DNA of 64,000 bases, taken from Stutzerimonas stutzeri (GTDB lineage: Bacteria; Pseudomonadota; Gammaproteobacteria; Pseudomonadales; Pseudomonadaceae). The DNA lies in the NCBI GenBank assembly GCA_019056435.1, contig CP077641.1:4278001-4342000 (forward strand), read 5' to 3'. Position numbers and translations under genes: made by a program. The notes under the pieces are model-generated. The model was not told the origin of the DNA. It saw only the letters and a list, made by a program, of their open reading frames with translations, and did no database searches. Of this stretch, positions 1 to 9,430 are shown piece after piece (the stretch's first letter is position 1; every line of letters starts with the position of its first letter).

Positions 1-344
1 TGAAAAGCTATCTGAAACTCGGCACCCTGCTCATGGCCCTGTGCCTGGCGCTGCCCGCCGCGGCGATGTCCCTCAACGAAGCCATGGCTGCCCTTGGCCA
101 GGCCAAGGCCAGCGGCCAGCTTGGCGAGAAGCCCGATGGCTACCTCGGTGTGGTCCAGGGCGGCGGTCAGGCCGAGGAAATTGCCAGCCAGATCAACCAG
201 GCACGCCGTGCCGAATACCACCGCGTGGCGCAAAAGAACGGCATCAGCGTCGCCGACGTCGAAGCCATCGCCGGCAAGAAGGCCATCGAGAAGACCCCGC
301 CTGGCCAGATCATCCAGCTCAACGGCAGCTGGGTTCGCAAGTAA
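1..344 (+). CDS. ydbL: YdbL family periplasmic protein (DUF1318), 5' end cut by one base
   Basis: The frame is open from base 3 and the first bases read tg, so the A of an ATG lies one base outside the window. The protein is then about 113 residues: a short basic start (MKSYLKLG), a hydrophobic stretch ending in LPAAAM that looks like a signal peptide, and a small soluble domain with the run GYLGVVQGG and a C-terminus in SWVRK. This matches the DUF1318/YdbL family. In enterics ydbL is the last gene of the ydbH-ynbE-ydbL operon, which acts in transport of phospholipid to the outer membrane, with YdbL thought to be a periplasmic helper of the lipoprotein YnbE. The partners would lie upstream, outside the window. 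Family assignment is good; the function is inherited from the family. Confidence 0.8.
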   Translation, partial: KSYLKLGTLLMALCLALPAAAMSLNEAMAALGQAKASGQLGEKPDGYLGVVQGGGQAEEIASQINQARRAEYHRVAQKNGISVADVEAIAGKKAIEKTPPGQIIQLNGSWVRK

Positions 345-383
345 TTCCAACCGAGACGGCCCGCCCGAGCCGTCTCGACTCCC

Positions 384-1608
384 TCAGGGCTCCATCTCCT
401 CGCGCACGGCTTTCACCTCCTCGGCCGTCACCGGTTCGGCCGCGTTGCCCCAGCTGTTGCGCACGAAGGTCAGCACATCGGCCACGTATTCATCGGTCAT
501 GTTCCAGGCAAAGGACGGCATGGCCGGGGCCGTGGGTGCCGCATCGGTGCCAACCGCGCGGCTGCCGGCCAGCACTACGCGGATCAGCGAGGTCGCGTCG
601 CGGCTGTTCACCAGCGGCGCGTCGGCGAGCTTCGGAAAGAGATTGGGGATCCCCTCGCCGTCGGGCGTATGGCAGGCCGAGCACTGATCCTCGTAGATGA
701 GCGCACCGGTGCGCAGGCGCTCGTCGTCCTTGGCCAAAGGCTCGGGGGCTGCCTGCTCGGGGTCGCCGAGGCTCTTGAGGTAGGTCGCCACGGCGGCGAG
801 GTCAGCGTCCTTCCAGTGCTGGGTCGAATGCTCGACCGCCTCGGCCATGGGCCCGGACGCCATGTCGAAACGGTTGGCGCCGGTTTTCAGATAACGGACG
901 ATCTCCGCCTCGCTCCAGCGGCCAAGGCCCGTGTGGCGGTTGCCGGTGATGTCCGGCGCCATCCAGCCTTGCAGCGGGCTACCGGTGAGGAATTCACCGT
1001 CCTTGTCGCCGCCGATCAGGTTCTTCGGCGAATGGCAGCTGCCGCAGTGGCCGAGCCCCTGGACCAGGTAGGCGCCACGGTTCCACTCGGCGGAGCGCCC
1101 CGGGTCGGGCTGATACTCGCCCTCCTCGAAGGCCAGCCAGTTCCAGGCGATCAGGCTGGTGCGCAGGTTGAATGGGAACGGGAGCTGGTTGGTGTCGACC
1201 TCGTGATGCACCGGCTCGAGCGAGTTGAGGTACGCCCAGATCGCCCGGTTGTCCTCGCGCGTGACCTTGGTGTACGCGGTATAGGGCATGGCCGCATAGA
1301 GCCGCTTGCCGCCACGGGCGTGACCGCGGGACATGGTGTTCTGGAAGTCCTCGAAGGACCAACGGCCGATGCCGGTGTCCGGGTCGGGCGTGATGTTTGC
1401 GCCCAGCACGTCGCCGAAAGGCGTTTCGATCCGCACGCCACCTGCGAACGGCGCCTCGCCCGGCAGGGTATGGCAGGCGGTGCAATCGCCTAGTTCGGCG
1501 AGATAGCGGCCGCGTGCGACCAGGTCGTAGGAATCGCTGCCGTCACCGGCGTGGGCCAAGCCCGCGGCGATGCCGAGCAGGCCGGAGCAGAGAGGTGAAC
1601 GTCTTCAT
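384..1608 (-). CDS. Triheme membrane cytochrome c subunit of a gluconate-2-dehydrogenase/alcohol-dehydrogenase-type complex
   Basis: Three CXXCH haem sites are visible: CTACH near residue 42, CGSCH near 188 and CSACH near 310 of about 407. That is the layout of the cytochrome subunits of membrane gluconate 2-dehydrogenase and PQQ alcohol dehydrogenase, which pass electrons from the flavoprotein to ubiquinone on the periplasmic face. The ATG at 1608 gives MKTFTSLL and then loses frame; one extra base near 1582-1585 separates it from the signal-peptide remainder GLLGIAAGLAHA. A TTG at 1559 would give a protein with no signal peptide, which cannot be right for a c-type cytochrome. It is the last gene of a three-gene operon, starting 7 bases after the flavoprotein stop. 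Confidence 0.85.
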
Positions 1609-1615
1609 ACCGAAA

Positions 1616-3369
1616 TCATCTCCCCGGGTTCTTCAGGTAGAAACGGCGGATGGCGTCGGCGGCCTTGAATGCCAGCGCGCCGACGGTGCCGGTGGGGTTG
1701 TAGCCGGGGTTCTGCGGGAAAGCGCTGGCGCCGATGACGAACAGGTTCGGCACATCCCACACTTGCAGGTGCTTGTTCACCGAGCTGGTTGAGGGTCCGC
1801 GCCCATGACGAAGCCACCGACCACGTGCGAGGACTGGTACGGCCCGCTGTTCCAGTGGCCGTCCTGGAAGGTCTTGACCACATGCTTGGCGTTCATCGGT
1901 GCGGCAATCTCGGCGAGCTTGTCGATGGCGAACCGCGACATGCGTCGGTCGTTTTCAGGGAAGTCGAAGGTGATGCGCAGCAACGGGCGGCCGTGCGGGT
2001 CGGTGTAGGTCGGATCGAGCGACAGGTAATTGGTACGCGTGCTGTAGCTGCTCGCCTCGCAACCGATGGACATGGTGCTCAGGTAGTTGTCCACCGTCGC
2101 CTGCTTCCAGGTCGAGCCCCAGCGCGGCGTGCCGGGCGGTACCGGGCGCGTGCCGATCGGCGAGGCGCCCACCGGCGTCACGCGGATGCTGCCGCCGCCG
2201 AAGAAGCCCAGCCCGGAATGGTCGAAGTTGTCATTGTTGAACTCGTCGATGCCCATGCCGACCGCACCGGCGCCGATGAAGGGGTTGAAGTTCTTGTCTT
2301 CGAAGAACAGCTGCACGTTGTTGGCCGTCTGGTAGGCGTAGTTGCGCCCCGTGGTGCCGGTGTTGCTCACCGGGTCGTAGGGCTGGCCGACGCCGGAGAG
2401 CAGCATCAGGCGCACGTTCTCCAGGGTAAAGGCGCTGACTACCACGAGGTCGGCCGGCTGCTCGTACTCATGGCCCGAGGTATCGACGTAGACGACACCG
2501 GTGGCGCGCGTGCCGGTCGAATCCAGGGTCACGCGGAGCACCTCGGCGTGGGTGATGGCCGTGAAGTTCGGTTTGCGCATCAGCGCCGGCATCACGTTGA
2601 CGATGGCGCTGGCCTTGGAATAGTTGGCGCAACCGAAGTTGGTGCAAAAGCCGCAGAAGGTGCAGGGGCCCATGGTCACGCCGAGCTGATTGGTATACGC
2701 CTGCGACGCCAGCGAGGAGGGCACTGGGAACGGCTTGTAGCCCAGCTCGCGCACCGTCTCGGCGAAGAGCGTCGGGCCGTAGGGCTGTGCCAGCGGCGGC
2801 AGCGGGTACTCGATCGAGCGACTGCCCTCGAAGGGGTTGCCGCCCTCCTGCATCTCGCCGTTGAGGTTGCCGGCCTTGCCGGAGGTGCCGGCCAGACGCT
2901 CGAAGGCGCTGTAGTGCGGCTCCATCTCGGCCCAGTCGGTGCCCCAGTCCTGCAGAGTGAGCGCCTCGGGAATGGCATCGGCGCCGTAGCGTTCGGTCAG
3001 GTGACTCCTGAGGCGGAACTCCTCGGGCTGGAAGCGAAAGGTGATACCGGCCCAGTGATTGCCGGCGCCGCCGACGCCGTTTCCAGGGTGAAAGGAACCC
3101 CATTCGCGCATCGGCAGCGCCGTCTGCGAAGGGTTGTTGCGCACCGTGACGGCGTTCTGCATCGGCCGCAACATCAGCTCCTGACGGCGCAGGTAGCGCA
3201 GCTCGTCGGTCACCGAGGCGATGTTGAAATCGCGTGCGGTGTCGCGCCAGGGGCCGCGTTCGAGGCCGATCACCTCGAGGCCTTCGTCGGCCAGTTCGTT
3301 GGCGATGATCGAGCCGGCCCAGCCGAGCCCGATGACCACGACGTCGGTGGCGGGAAGTTTCCTGATCAT
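1616..3369 (-). CDS. GMC-family FAD dehydrogenase, large subunit of gluconate-2-dehydrogenase-like complex
   Basis: The N-terminus carries a dinucleotide-binding fold with GLGWAG at residues 14-19 and an acidic ERG end to the second strand, typical for FAD in the glucose-methanol-choline oxidoreductase superfamily. A cysteine-rich patch, CTFCGFCTNFGC, resembles gluconate 2-dehydrogenase flavoproteins. The start is the ATG at 3369, overlapping the preceding stop as ATGA. The frame breaks at the G run 1793-1795 (one base missing). In the next frame the family C-terminus follows (NLFVIGASAFPQNPGYNPTG, the conserved His/Asn region end) and stops at 1616, giving about 584 residues. Substrate cannot be told from sequence: gluconate, 2-ketogluconate, sorbitol or fructose dehydrogenases share this build. 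Confidence 0.87.
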
Positions 3370-4121
3370 TTCGATTCCCTCGCCTTCCAGGACTCGCCGC
3401 CGATGATCGACAGGGGCACCAGGTCCAACTTCTGATTGTGCAGCGCGATATAGGGCCGGTAGTCGTAGCGGGCGCCGGGGAAGCCGATCATCTTCCAGGA
3501 CACCATGTCGCGGTTGCCGCCGTAGATCGGGTCGCCGAAGAAGCCTTCCATGGTGTTGCCCAGCACCTGCTCGAAGAACAGCTTCGAGTCCAGGCCGTCG
3601 AGGTCGATGCCGCCTTTCTCCAGTTCGGCGAGCAGCGCGTCCTGCTGTTCGGCGTTGAGGCCGCTGAAGGATTGTCCATGGCGCGACTGGCATAGCGTTT
3701 CCAGCCCGACCAGCCCACGGCGCACGCGTTCTCGCGGAGTGAACGGCGACTGGTCGCCCTGCTCCGGCGTGCCCTCGCGAAACGGGCCCTGCATGTACAG
3801 GCGGCTGGCGTCGCCGTAGTTGCTCGCCAACTGGCGGTCCATGAACACCACGCAGCCGGCCTCGCTGCCGCTGACGCTGAGCTCGTCCGCCGGGATCAGC
3901 CGATCGACGATGGCGGTCACCTCGCGAACCTCCGCGTCGCTGAAGAAACGCCAGCCGGGCGAGTCGTAGTGCATCGGGCCGTTGTGGTCGAACGGCTGCC
4001 AGGGCGGTATGCCGGTGAGGGTCGCAGCCTTCGCCGAGGCGGCAGCCCCGACGGCCAGGCCGGTCATGGAGGAGAAGATCAGTTGGCGGCGGGTCAGGCC
4101 GAGGCGGGTGTCGTCACTCAT
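3366..4121 (-). CDS. Gluconate 2-dehydrogenase gamma-type subunit, Tat-exported
   Basis: A 251-residue protein starting at the ATG at 4121, which has AGGGAG about six bases upstream. Longer readings from further upstream add an unrelated basic segment without a ribosome site. The N-terminus holds a twin-arginine motif (LTRRQLIFSS) followed by an alanine-rich hydrophobic stretch ending SAKA, so the subunit is probably folded and exported through Tat, carrying the large subunit with it, as is known for this enzyme class. The body (DAEVREVTAIVDRLIP) matches the gluconate 2-dehydrogenase subunit 3 family. It is translationally coupled to the flavoprotein gene by a 4-base overlap. Confidence 0.87.
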   Translation of the reverse strand: MSDDTRLGLTRRQLIFSSMTGLAVGAAASAKAATLTGIPPWQPFDHNGPMHYDSPGWRFFSDAEVREVTAIVDRLIPADELSVSGSEAGCVVFMDRQLASNYGDASRLYMQGPFREGTPEQGDQSPFTPRERVRRGLVGLETLCQSRHGQSFSGLNAEQQDALLAELEKGGIDLDGLDSKLFFEQVLGNTMEGFFGDPIYGGNRDMVSWKMIGFPGARYDYRPYIALHNQKLDLVPLSIIGGESWKARESK

Positions 4122-4352
4122 GCGGGCTCCCTTGAAGCGAGATGCAGACCGAACTGGCCATGCATTCAGTCCTGGCGAAGCGAACCGGGCTAATCGCTCC
4201 GCGAGCGACACCCGCTCGTTTCGCCTGGGTATCCAAAGGGACCTCCCAAGGAAACAATTTGTTTCATTCGGCGCAACGCCGTCCCGCTTGAGATCAGACT
4301 CGGCATCCGCCAGGCGGCGATGGAATGAATCGAGGACGCCAGCCGACAACGG
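4122..4352. other. Leader region upstream of the dehydrogenase operon
   Basis: About 230 bases between map and the dehydrogenase operon, both read on the minus strand. No convincing small gene. It holds a near-palindrome at 4251-4265 (separate entry) and probably the operon promoter, which I cannot place with confidence. Confidence 0.4.
4251..4265. promoter_or_regulatory. Perfect 7-1-7 palindrome, candidate operator
   Basis: The sequence gaaacaatttgtttc is a perfect inverted repeat (gaaacaa / ttgtttc around one T), about 130 bases upstream of the dehydrogenase operon start. It is AT-rich against a GC-rich background, as regulator sites often are. No regulator gene is adjacent, so its owner is unknown. 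Confidence 0.35.
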
Positions 4353-5105
4353 CTATTGCGTCAACACCTCGAAACCCTCTTCGGTCACAGCGACCATGTG
4401 CTCCCACTGCGCCGACAGGGCCCGATCCCGTGTCACCACAGTCCACCGATCGGCCAGCGTCCTGACGTGCCGCTGCCCGGCGTTGAGCATCGGTTCAATG
4501 GTGAAGATCATGCCGGCCTTCAGCCGAAGGCCCTGCCCCGGCTGGCCGTAATGCAGGACCTGGGGTTCGTCGTGGTAGACCTTGCCGATGCCATGACCGC
4601 AGTACTCCCGCACCACGCTGAAACCAGCCCCGTGGGCAACCTGCTGGATGGCGTGGCCCACGTCGCCGAGCGTCGCACCCGGCCGTACGACCCGGATTCC
4701 GGCCCACAGCGCCTCGTGGGTGGTCTCGACCAGACGCCGGGCTTCGGCACTGGGCTCACCGACGAAGTACATCCGGCTGGTATCGCCGTACCAACCGTCC
4801 TCGAGCACGGCCACATCGATATTGAGGATGTCTCCGTCCTCCAGGACCCTGCTCGAGGGAATGCCATGGCAAACGACCTCATTCACGGAAGTGAGGATCG
4901 TCTTGGGATAATCCATGTAACCGAGATTGGCCGGGGTGGTCTTCAGCACCTCGACGATGAAGTCATGGCACAACCGGTCGAGTGATTCTGTGGTGACGCC
5001 CGGCTTCACGTGTTCGGTGATCATGTCGAGCACCTGTGCCGCCAAGGCGCCCGCCATCCGCGCCTTCACAATGTCAGCAGGGCGGTTGAGCACGATATTT
5101 CTCAT
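4353..5105 (-). CDS. map: Type I methionine aminopeptidase
   Basis: 250 residues, the full length of bacterial type I MetAP, which removes the initiator methionine from nascent proteins in the cytosol using two divalent metal ions. The ligand set is visible in order: Asp in NIDVAV, Asp in GDTSR, His in GHGIGKVYH, Glu in FTIEPML and Glu in the C-terminal VAVTEEGF. The start at 5105 has a strong GGGGGAGG site just upstream. The usual housekeeping map sits next to rpsB/tsf in pseudomonads, so this copy, paired with a ParD-like gene, is probably a second one; I cannot check that from this window. Confidence 0.93.
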   Translation of the reverse strand: MRNIVLNRPADIVKARMAGALAAQVLDMITEHVKPGVTTESLDRLCHDFIVEVLKTTPANLGYMDYPKTILTSVNEVVCHGIPSSRVLEDGDILNIDVAVLEDGWYGDTSRMYFVGEPSAEARRLVETTHEALWAGIRVVRPGATLGDVGHAIQQVAHGAGFSVVREYCGHGIGKVYHDEPQVLHYGQPGQGLRLKAGMIFTIEPMLNAGQRHVRTLADRWTVVTRDRALSAQWEHMVAVTEEGFEVLTQ

Positions 5106-5361
5106 CGCCCTCCCCCGCTACCTCAAGCGATCCCCCGTCGGACATCGAGTCATGACAGAGCTGCGCCAGATCGAGGCCGCCGGCCTGTTCGGCGCGGATC
5201 AGCATTCTGCAAAGATCGTCATGAGTCAGCCCGGGGTGCATCTCGGCCAGCATTCCGATGCGCATCCAGTGCTCGGCCTGCGCGTTGATCGAACGACAGA
5301 GCGCGTTGCCGGCAACGCGCAGATTGTCATGCATCTGGTCCGAAATTTTTACGATGCCCAT
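5074..5361 (-). CDS. ParD-like small DNA-binding protein upstream of map
   Basis: Starting at the ATG at 5361 the protein opens MGIVKISDQMHDNLRVAG and continues with ALCRSINAQAEHWMRIG, the ribbon-helix-helix pattern of the ParD-like family (antitoxin-type regulators). As written it is 95 residues and runs 32 bases into map. If one G is dropped from the run at 5132-5136 it instead ends at a TAG at 5118-5120 directly before the map ribosome site, giving 80 residues; given the many indels in this sequence I think that shorter form is likelier. There is no RelE/ParE toxin next to it: the partner gene is map. A perfect palindrome lies just upstream, consistent with self-repression. Confidence 0.7.
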   Translation of the reverse strand: MGIVKISDQMHDNLRVAGNALCRSINAQAEHWMRIGMLAEMHPGLTHDDLCRMLIRAEQAGGLDLAQLCHDSMSDGGSLEVAGEGDEKYRAQPPC

Positions 5362-5371
5362 CAGAAGCCCC

Positions 5372-5397
5372 ATACGAAACATATACGAAACGTATAT
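5372..5397. promoter_or_regulatory. Operator-like repeat upstream of the parD-like/map operon
   Basis: Positions 5381-5397 read atatacgaaacgtatat, a perfect inverted repeat (atatacg / cgtatat around aaa). The unit atacgaaac also occurs as a direct repeat at 5372-5380 and 5383-5391. The site is 11-36 bases upstream of the ParD-like start and contains the likely -10 region on the minus strand. Ribbon-helix-helix antitoxins bind such sites to repress their own operon; that role here is inferred. Confidence 0.5.
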
Positions 5398-5478
5398 TAG
5401 GCAGACTCGCTGCACACCGCAAATCGCACTTCGACGGGAGGCATCATCGGCGTCAAAGACGAAGGCATTCCGGCCCGG

Positions 5479-6465
5479 TTAGAACCAGGCCGAAACCGTC
5501 AACGAGCCGAACTGGTCGTGCTTATCCTGTCCACGGAACTCCCGGGTACGCCAGACGCTGGCGAACGCGAGCTGCCAGCGGTTCCAGGTCAGCGCGATGC
5601 CCGCCTTGGCGTCGCCGACCCACTCGTTCGGGTCGACCGAGTGGCTGCTCTTGAAGGTGTTGCCCTCCAGCAACATGTTCTGCGCCATGTAGCGCCCCTC
5701 GACGTCGGCGAACAGGCTCCAGGCGAAACCGCCGCCCTGATCGAAGAACAGACTGCCACTCTGCGCTGGCGCCACGGCGGGAACGCTGAAGCTGCGCGCC
5801 AGGCGCTGGCCGACCCGCAGGCCAAACCCGGCCGAGCCGTAGGTATAAAGATTGCCGAGGGCGAAACCGGCGCTCGGGCCGTACTCGACCTCCAGGCCGG
5901 CCAGCCGCTGCTGCAACCACCAGCGGTGCTGGTAGGCAAGATTGACGAAGGGTTCGTTACGCAATTGGTTGTCCCAACCCCGGGGCTCGTCGCTGTCAGT
6001 GACGTCATGAACGCGCCGCTGGATCTTTTCGCCGCCCGCGGCCGGCCCGACGATGCCGACATCCAGATGCAGGCCGCTGGTGCCACGCCAGCCGTCATGC
6101 CGATCATCGGAGAAAATCGACACGCCGGCGAACAGCAGGGCCGCGTAAGGCCGATCGTCCTCTATGAGGTCGGCACGCTCGATATCGTTGGGGGTGTAGA
6201 GCTGATGGCCCAGCCGATAGGCCAGATTATCGACCTGATCGGCCCTCCAGCCGGGCATGGCGTCGGCGAACCGGCGCGACCAGTGATCGGCGTCGGGTTC
6301 GATCGAACGCATCAGCTCGAAGCCGTTGGTGTAGTGACCGTCGCTGCCGGAAGAGATGACGTCGTTTTCGATCTTCAGCGAGTAGAGGTCCGCCTGGCTC
6401 GCCAGGGGTAGGCAGGACAGGACGACGGCCAGCGTCGTCCGGGTACGCAGTTGTGAAATGGACAT
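5479..6465 (-). CDS. lpxR: LpxR-family lipid A 3'-O-deacylase, outer membrane
   Basis: 328 residues with a signal peptide (LAVVLSCLPLASQA), then YSLKIENDVISSGSDGHYTN, the conserved opening of the DUF2219/LpxR family, in which Asn/Asp and the later His and Ser residues form a calcium-dependent active site inside a 12-stranded barrel. DDRPYAALLFAG is the second family hallmark. The last residue is Phe, as expected for a BAM-assembled barrel. LpxR removes the 3'-acyloxyacyl chain of lipid A and alters outer membrane surface properties. It stands alone between map/parD-like and the phosphorus operon, on the same strand as both. Confidence 0.85.
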   Translation of the reverse strand: MSISQLRTRTTLAVVLSCLPLASQADLYSLKIENDVISSGSDGHYTNGFELMRSIEPDADHWSRRFADAMPGWRADQVDNLAYRLGHQLYTPNDIERADLIEDDRPYAALLFAGVSIFSDDRHDGWRGTSGLHLDVGIVGPAAGGEKIQRRVHDVTDSDEPRGWDNQLRNEPFVNLAYQHRWWLQQRLAGLEVEYGPSAGFALGNLYTYGSAGFGLRVGQRLARSFSVPAVAPAQSGSLFFDQGGGFAWSLFADVEGRYMAQNMLLEGNTFKSSHSVDPNEWVGDAKAGIALTWNRWQLAFASVWRTREFRGQDKHDQFGSLTVSAWF

Positions 6466-6592
6466 GACCCAGCTCCGTGGTTACATGCAGAGAAGTATGT
6501 ATCAGCATGTTAGAACGGTGACCGGGTCGAAACGTTCACGCACGATCGGAGCAGAACCTCGCCGTTCCCGCTCCTTTGGGCGAGGCGCACGG

Positions 6593-8553
6593 TCAGGTGC
6601 CGATCACGCCGCCGTCGTGCTTGGTGATGAGGATGGTCGAAGCGCGCGGGCGGGTCTTGCCGTCGCTGGCCGGAAAGCTCAGCTCGGGGTGCTGCACGTT
6701 GATCCACATGGCGCGGTAGTCCGGGCTCCAGGTGATGCCAGTGATCTCGCAGCCGCGCGGGCCGACCAGAAAGCGTCTGACTTCCCGCGTTCGCGAGTCG
6801 GCGCAGAGTAATTGATTGGTGCCCATGGCCTGCATGGCCGCTTCCTCGTCGCCGAAATCGGTCTCGATCCAAAGGCGCCCGGCCTCGTCGAACGCCAGAC
6901 CATCGGGGGAGGAAAAGATGTCGCCGTTGATCGTTCCGGTGAGGTGGGCTGGCACCGGCTGGCCGTCTGCGTCCCTGGCGCCGGGCTGCTCGCCGGCCAG
7001 CAGGAAGACTTCCCAGGTGAACGCGGTCGCGGTCGGGTCGGCGCCCTCCTCGTGCCAGCGCAAAATCTGTCCGTGCAGATTGTTCGGTCGGGGTTGGCCT
7101 TGTCGGTCGGCCATTTCACGCCACGGTTGTCGTTGTTGGTCAGCGTCACGTAGACCTCCCGGCTGTGCGGGTGCACCGCGACCCACTCGGGCCGGTCCAT
7201 GGGCGTCGCACCCACTTGGTCGCCAGCGGCTCGGGCATTGAGCAGCACTTCGGCCTGATCGGCGAAGCCGTTGTCGGCGGTCAGGCCGTTCTGCCCGTGC
7301 ACCAGCGCCAGCCACTCACCGCTGCCATCGGCATCGAAGCGCGCGACGTAGAGGGTGCCGCTTTCCAGCAACTGGCGGTTGGCCTGATCGGCGCCGGGCA
7401 CGTAACGGCCGGCGGGCACGAACTTGTAGACGTACTCACCCTTGGTGTCATCGCCCGAGTAGAACGCCATGCGACCGTCGTCGCCCAGTGACAGGACCGA
7501 ACATTCGCGGCAGTAGCGCCCGAAAGCGGTGCGCTTGACCGGGGTGCTCGTGGGGTCGAACGGATCGAGTTCGACGACCCAGCCGAAGCGGTTCGGTTCG
7601 TGAACATGTCCGCCATGCGGCTGCGCAGGGTCGGGCGTGGCATCGAAGCGCGGGTCAGCGGTTTCCCAGCCGTAGAGCTTGCTCATGCCCTTGCCCTCGA
7701 TGCCGTAGCGCTTGTGCGAAACACGCCGGGCCATGTCCTCGGCGTCATGGTTGACGAAGTAGTTGTGCCAGTTCTCCTCGCAGACCAGGTAGGTGCCCCA
7801 GGGCGTGAAGCCGCTGGAACAGTTGTTGATCGTCCCGATGATCTCCCGTCCGCTGGGGTCGGAAGCGGTTTTTAGCGCGTCGTTGCCTGCCAACGGGCCG
7901 CTCACCGCCATGGGTGTCATGGCCGAGATACGCCGGTTGTAGTGCGACGGCATGACCCGCTGCCACTGGCCCTGCGCATCCTTTTTCACTTCGATGACGC
8001 TGACGCCATGCGCCGCCTGCTCCTTGCGCACTTCATCCAGGGGTCGCTTGACGTCAGTGAGCGTCATGCCGTTGGGATGCAGCGGCGGATTGACATACTC
8101 GTGGTTCATCACCAGCAGGCCGTGACTGTCGGGGTTCTCCGGAAACGGAAAGAAGTGCATGCCGTCGTGGTTGTCGCCGGCCTGCTTGAGCTGGGCCTGC
8201 CAGTCGTCCGTGGCGTCCGGCTTCCACTCGGGCGCGTCGGCCAGCACGGCATCGCCCCAGGAAAAGAACGTCCGTGCGCTGTAGCCTGGTGCGACCTGCA
8301 CGCTGTCGAACGCCGGGTCGAGCTGCGGCGGGATACCCTCGAAGCCGATCAATGAGTCGCTCTGCACCATGCGGCCGCAGGCGCTCAGGCTGCCGCCAAG
8401 AAAACCCAGCGCGGCGAGGCCCATGCCACCTTTGAGCAGGTTGCGGCGACCGCGGTCCACCAGCTGCCCCAGCGAAGCGTTGCCGCTCGGGTTGATCGCC
8501 TGGTCGTCGAGGGCAGAGAGATTGGCGTGAAAGCTCTGAAAATCCTGTTTCAT
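6593..8553 (-). CDS. phoX: PhoX-type alkaline phosphatase (DUF839), Tat-exported
   Basis: About 653 residues after repair of one missing C/G in the run at 7090-7093; before and after that point both halves match the family. The N-terminus has a twin-arginine signal (DRGRRNLLKGGMG) and a hydrophobic core ending in LSACG. Family hallmarks include NHEYVNP, CEENWHNYF, HGGHVHEPNRFGW and RYCREC, regions that in PhoX hold the calcium and iron cofactors. PhoX hydrolyses phosphomonoesters in the periplasm or outside and is usually under PhoB control. It is the last gene of the string that begins with a TonB-dependent receptor, 34 bases after tonB, so it would act on phosphate esters taken in or left by the phytase. 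Confidence 0.92.
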
Positions 8554-8587
8554 GAATGACTCGTTCGGAACGTGAATCGGCTGCGCA

Positions 8588-9430
8588 TCACTGGATGCGG
8601 TAATGGAAGGTGTTCTTCACTTCGGGGACGGTCACGGCGCGACCGTCGATGATCCTGGGCTGATAGCGAAAACGCTTGGCAGCGGCGAGTGACGGCTGGA
8701 TGAACAGCGGGTGGCAGTCGTCCAGCGCCTTGGGGTTCTCGATGCGCCCCTGCGGATTCACCGAGTAGCTCACGGTACAGGTGCCCTCGATGCCCTTGTC
8801 CAGTGCGCGCGGCGGATAGGCCGGCGCCTGCTTGGCAATCGGCAGGTACTGGCGGCTGGCGGCGGCTTCGGCCTCCCGGGCCCGCTCAGCAGCGGCGGCT
8901 TCGGCCTGTTCCCGCTGTTGTGCCTCACGTGCCAGCTCTTCGCGGCGCCGGGCGTCGCGTTGCTCGGCTTCACGTCGTTGACGCTCGGCCTCGAGCCGCT
9001 CCTGGCGCTCGCGCTCACGCCGCTCCCGTTGCTGCTGCTCGCGAAGGCGTCGCTGTTCCTGCAAGCGTGCAGCCTCCTGCTTTTCCTGCTCGGCACGCTC
9101 GAGCGCCAGCTCGGCCTGCTCCAGACGCTGCCGTTCGATGCGGGGATCGGGCTCGGGTTCCTTGACCACCTGTTCAACCGGCTCAGCCGCCGCGGTCTGC
9201 TGCGGCTCCTGCACCTCGGCCATGGGCTCGGGCGGCGGCAGGCTGACCAGTTGCGTGCGCAGCACCTGCGTCGCCTGGGGCGCGTTCAACTCCGGCGTCC
9301 AGCCGTGCAGCAGCAAGCCGAGCACGGCGGCATGCAGACCCAGGGTCGCGACCAGGGCGACGGCATGACTGCGCCACGGCGAGCAAGCGGCGGGCACGCT
9401 GTCAGGCAACGTCATGCTCAGCGCACTCAT
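8588..9430 (-). CDS. tonB: TonB energy-transducing protein of the phytase locus
   Basis: 280 residues: a short cytoplasmic start, one membrane anchor (HAVALVATLGLHAAVLGLLL), a Pro/Glu linker, then about 100 residues of Arg/Glu/Gln-rich coiled-coil-like spacer across the periplasm, and a C-terminal TonB domain (YPPRALDKGIEGTCTVSYS ... TFHYRIQ) that contacts receptor TonB boxes. The charged, non-proline spacer is TolA-like, but the C-terminal domain is TonB. The start at 9430 overlaps the exbD stop as ATGA. It sits in a complete exbB-exbD-tonB set embedded between phytase and phoX, so it probably powers the receptor of this locus. Confidence 0.93.
   Translation of the reverse strand: MSALSMTLPDSVPAACSPWRSHAVALVATLGLHAAVLGLLLHGWTPELNAPQATQVLRTQLVSLPPPEPMAEVQEPQQTAAAEPVEQVVKEPEPDPRIERQRLEQAELALERAEQEKQEAARLQEQRRLREQQQRERRERERQERLEAERQRREAEQRDARRREELAREAQQREQAEAAAAERAREAEAAASRQYLPIAKQAPAYPPRALDKGIEGTCTVSYSVNPQGRIENPKALDDCHPLFIQPSLAAAKRFRYQPRIIDGRAVTVPEVKNTFHYRIQ

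Noticed and set aside
1789..3435. Long plus-strand open frame opposite the GMC dehydrogenase
   Set aside because: Composition shadow; the minus strand carries clear FAD and family motifs and operon coupling.
5074..5361. Type II toxin-antitoxin system
   Set aside because: Only the antitoxin-like protein is present; the partner is a complete methionine aminopeptidase and no ParE/RelE-type toxin is adjacent.
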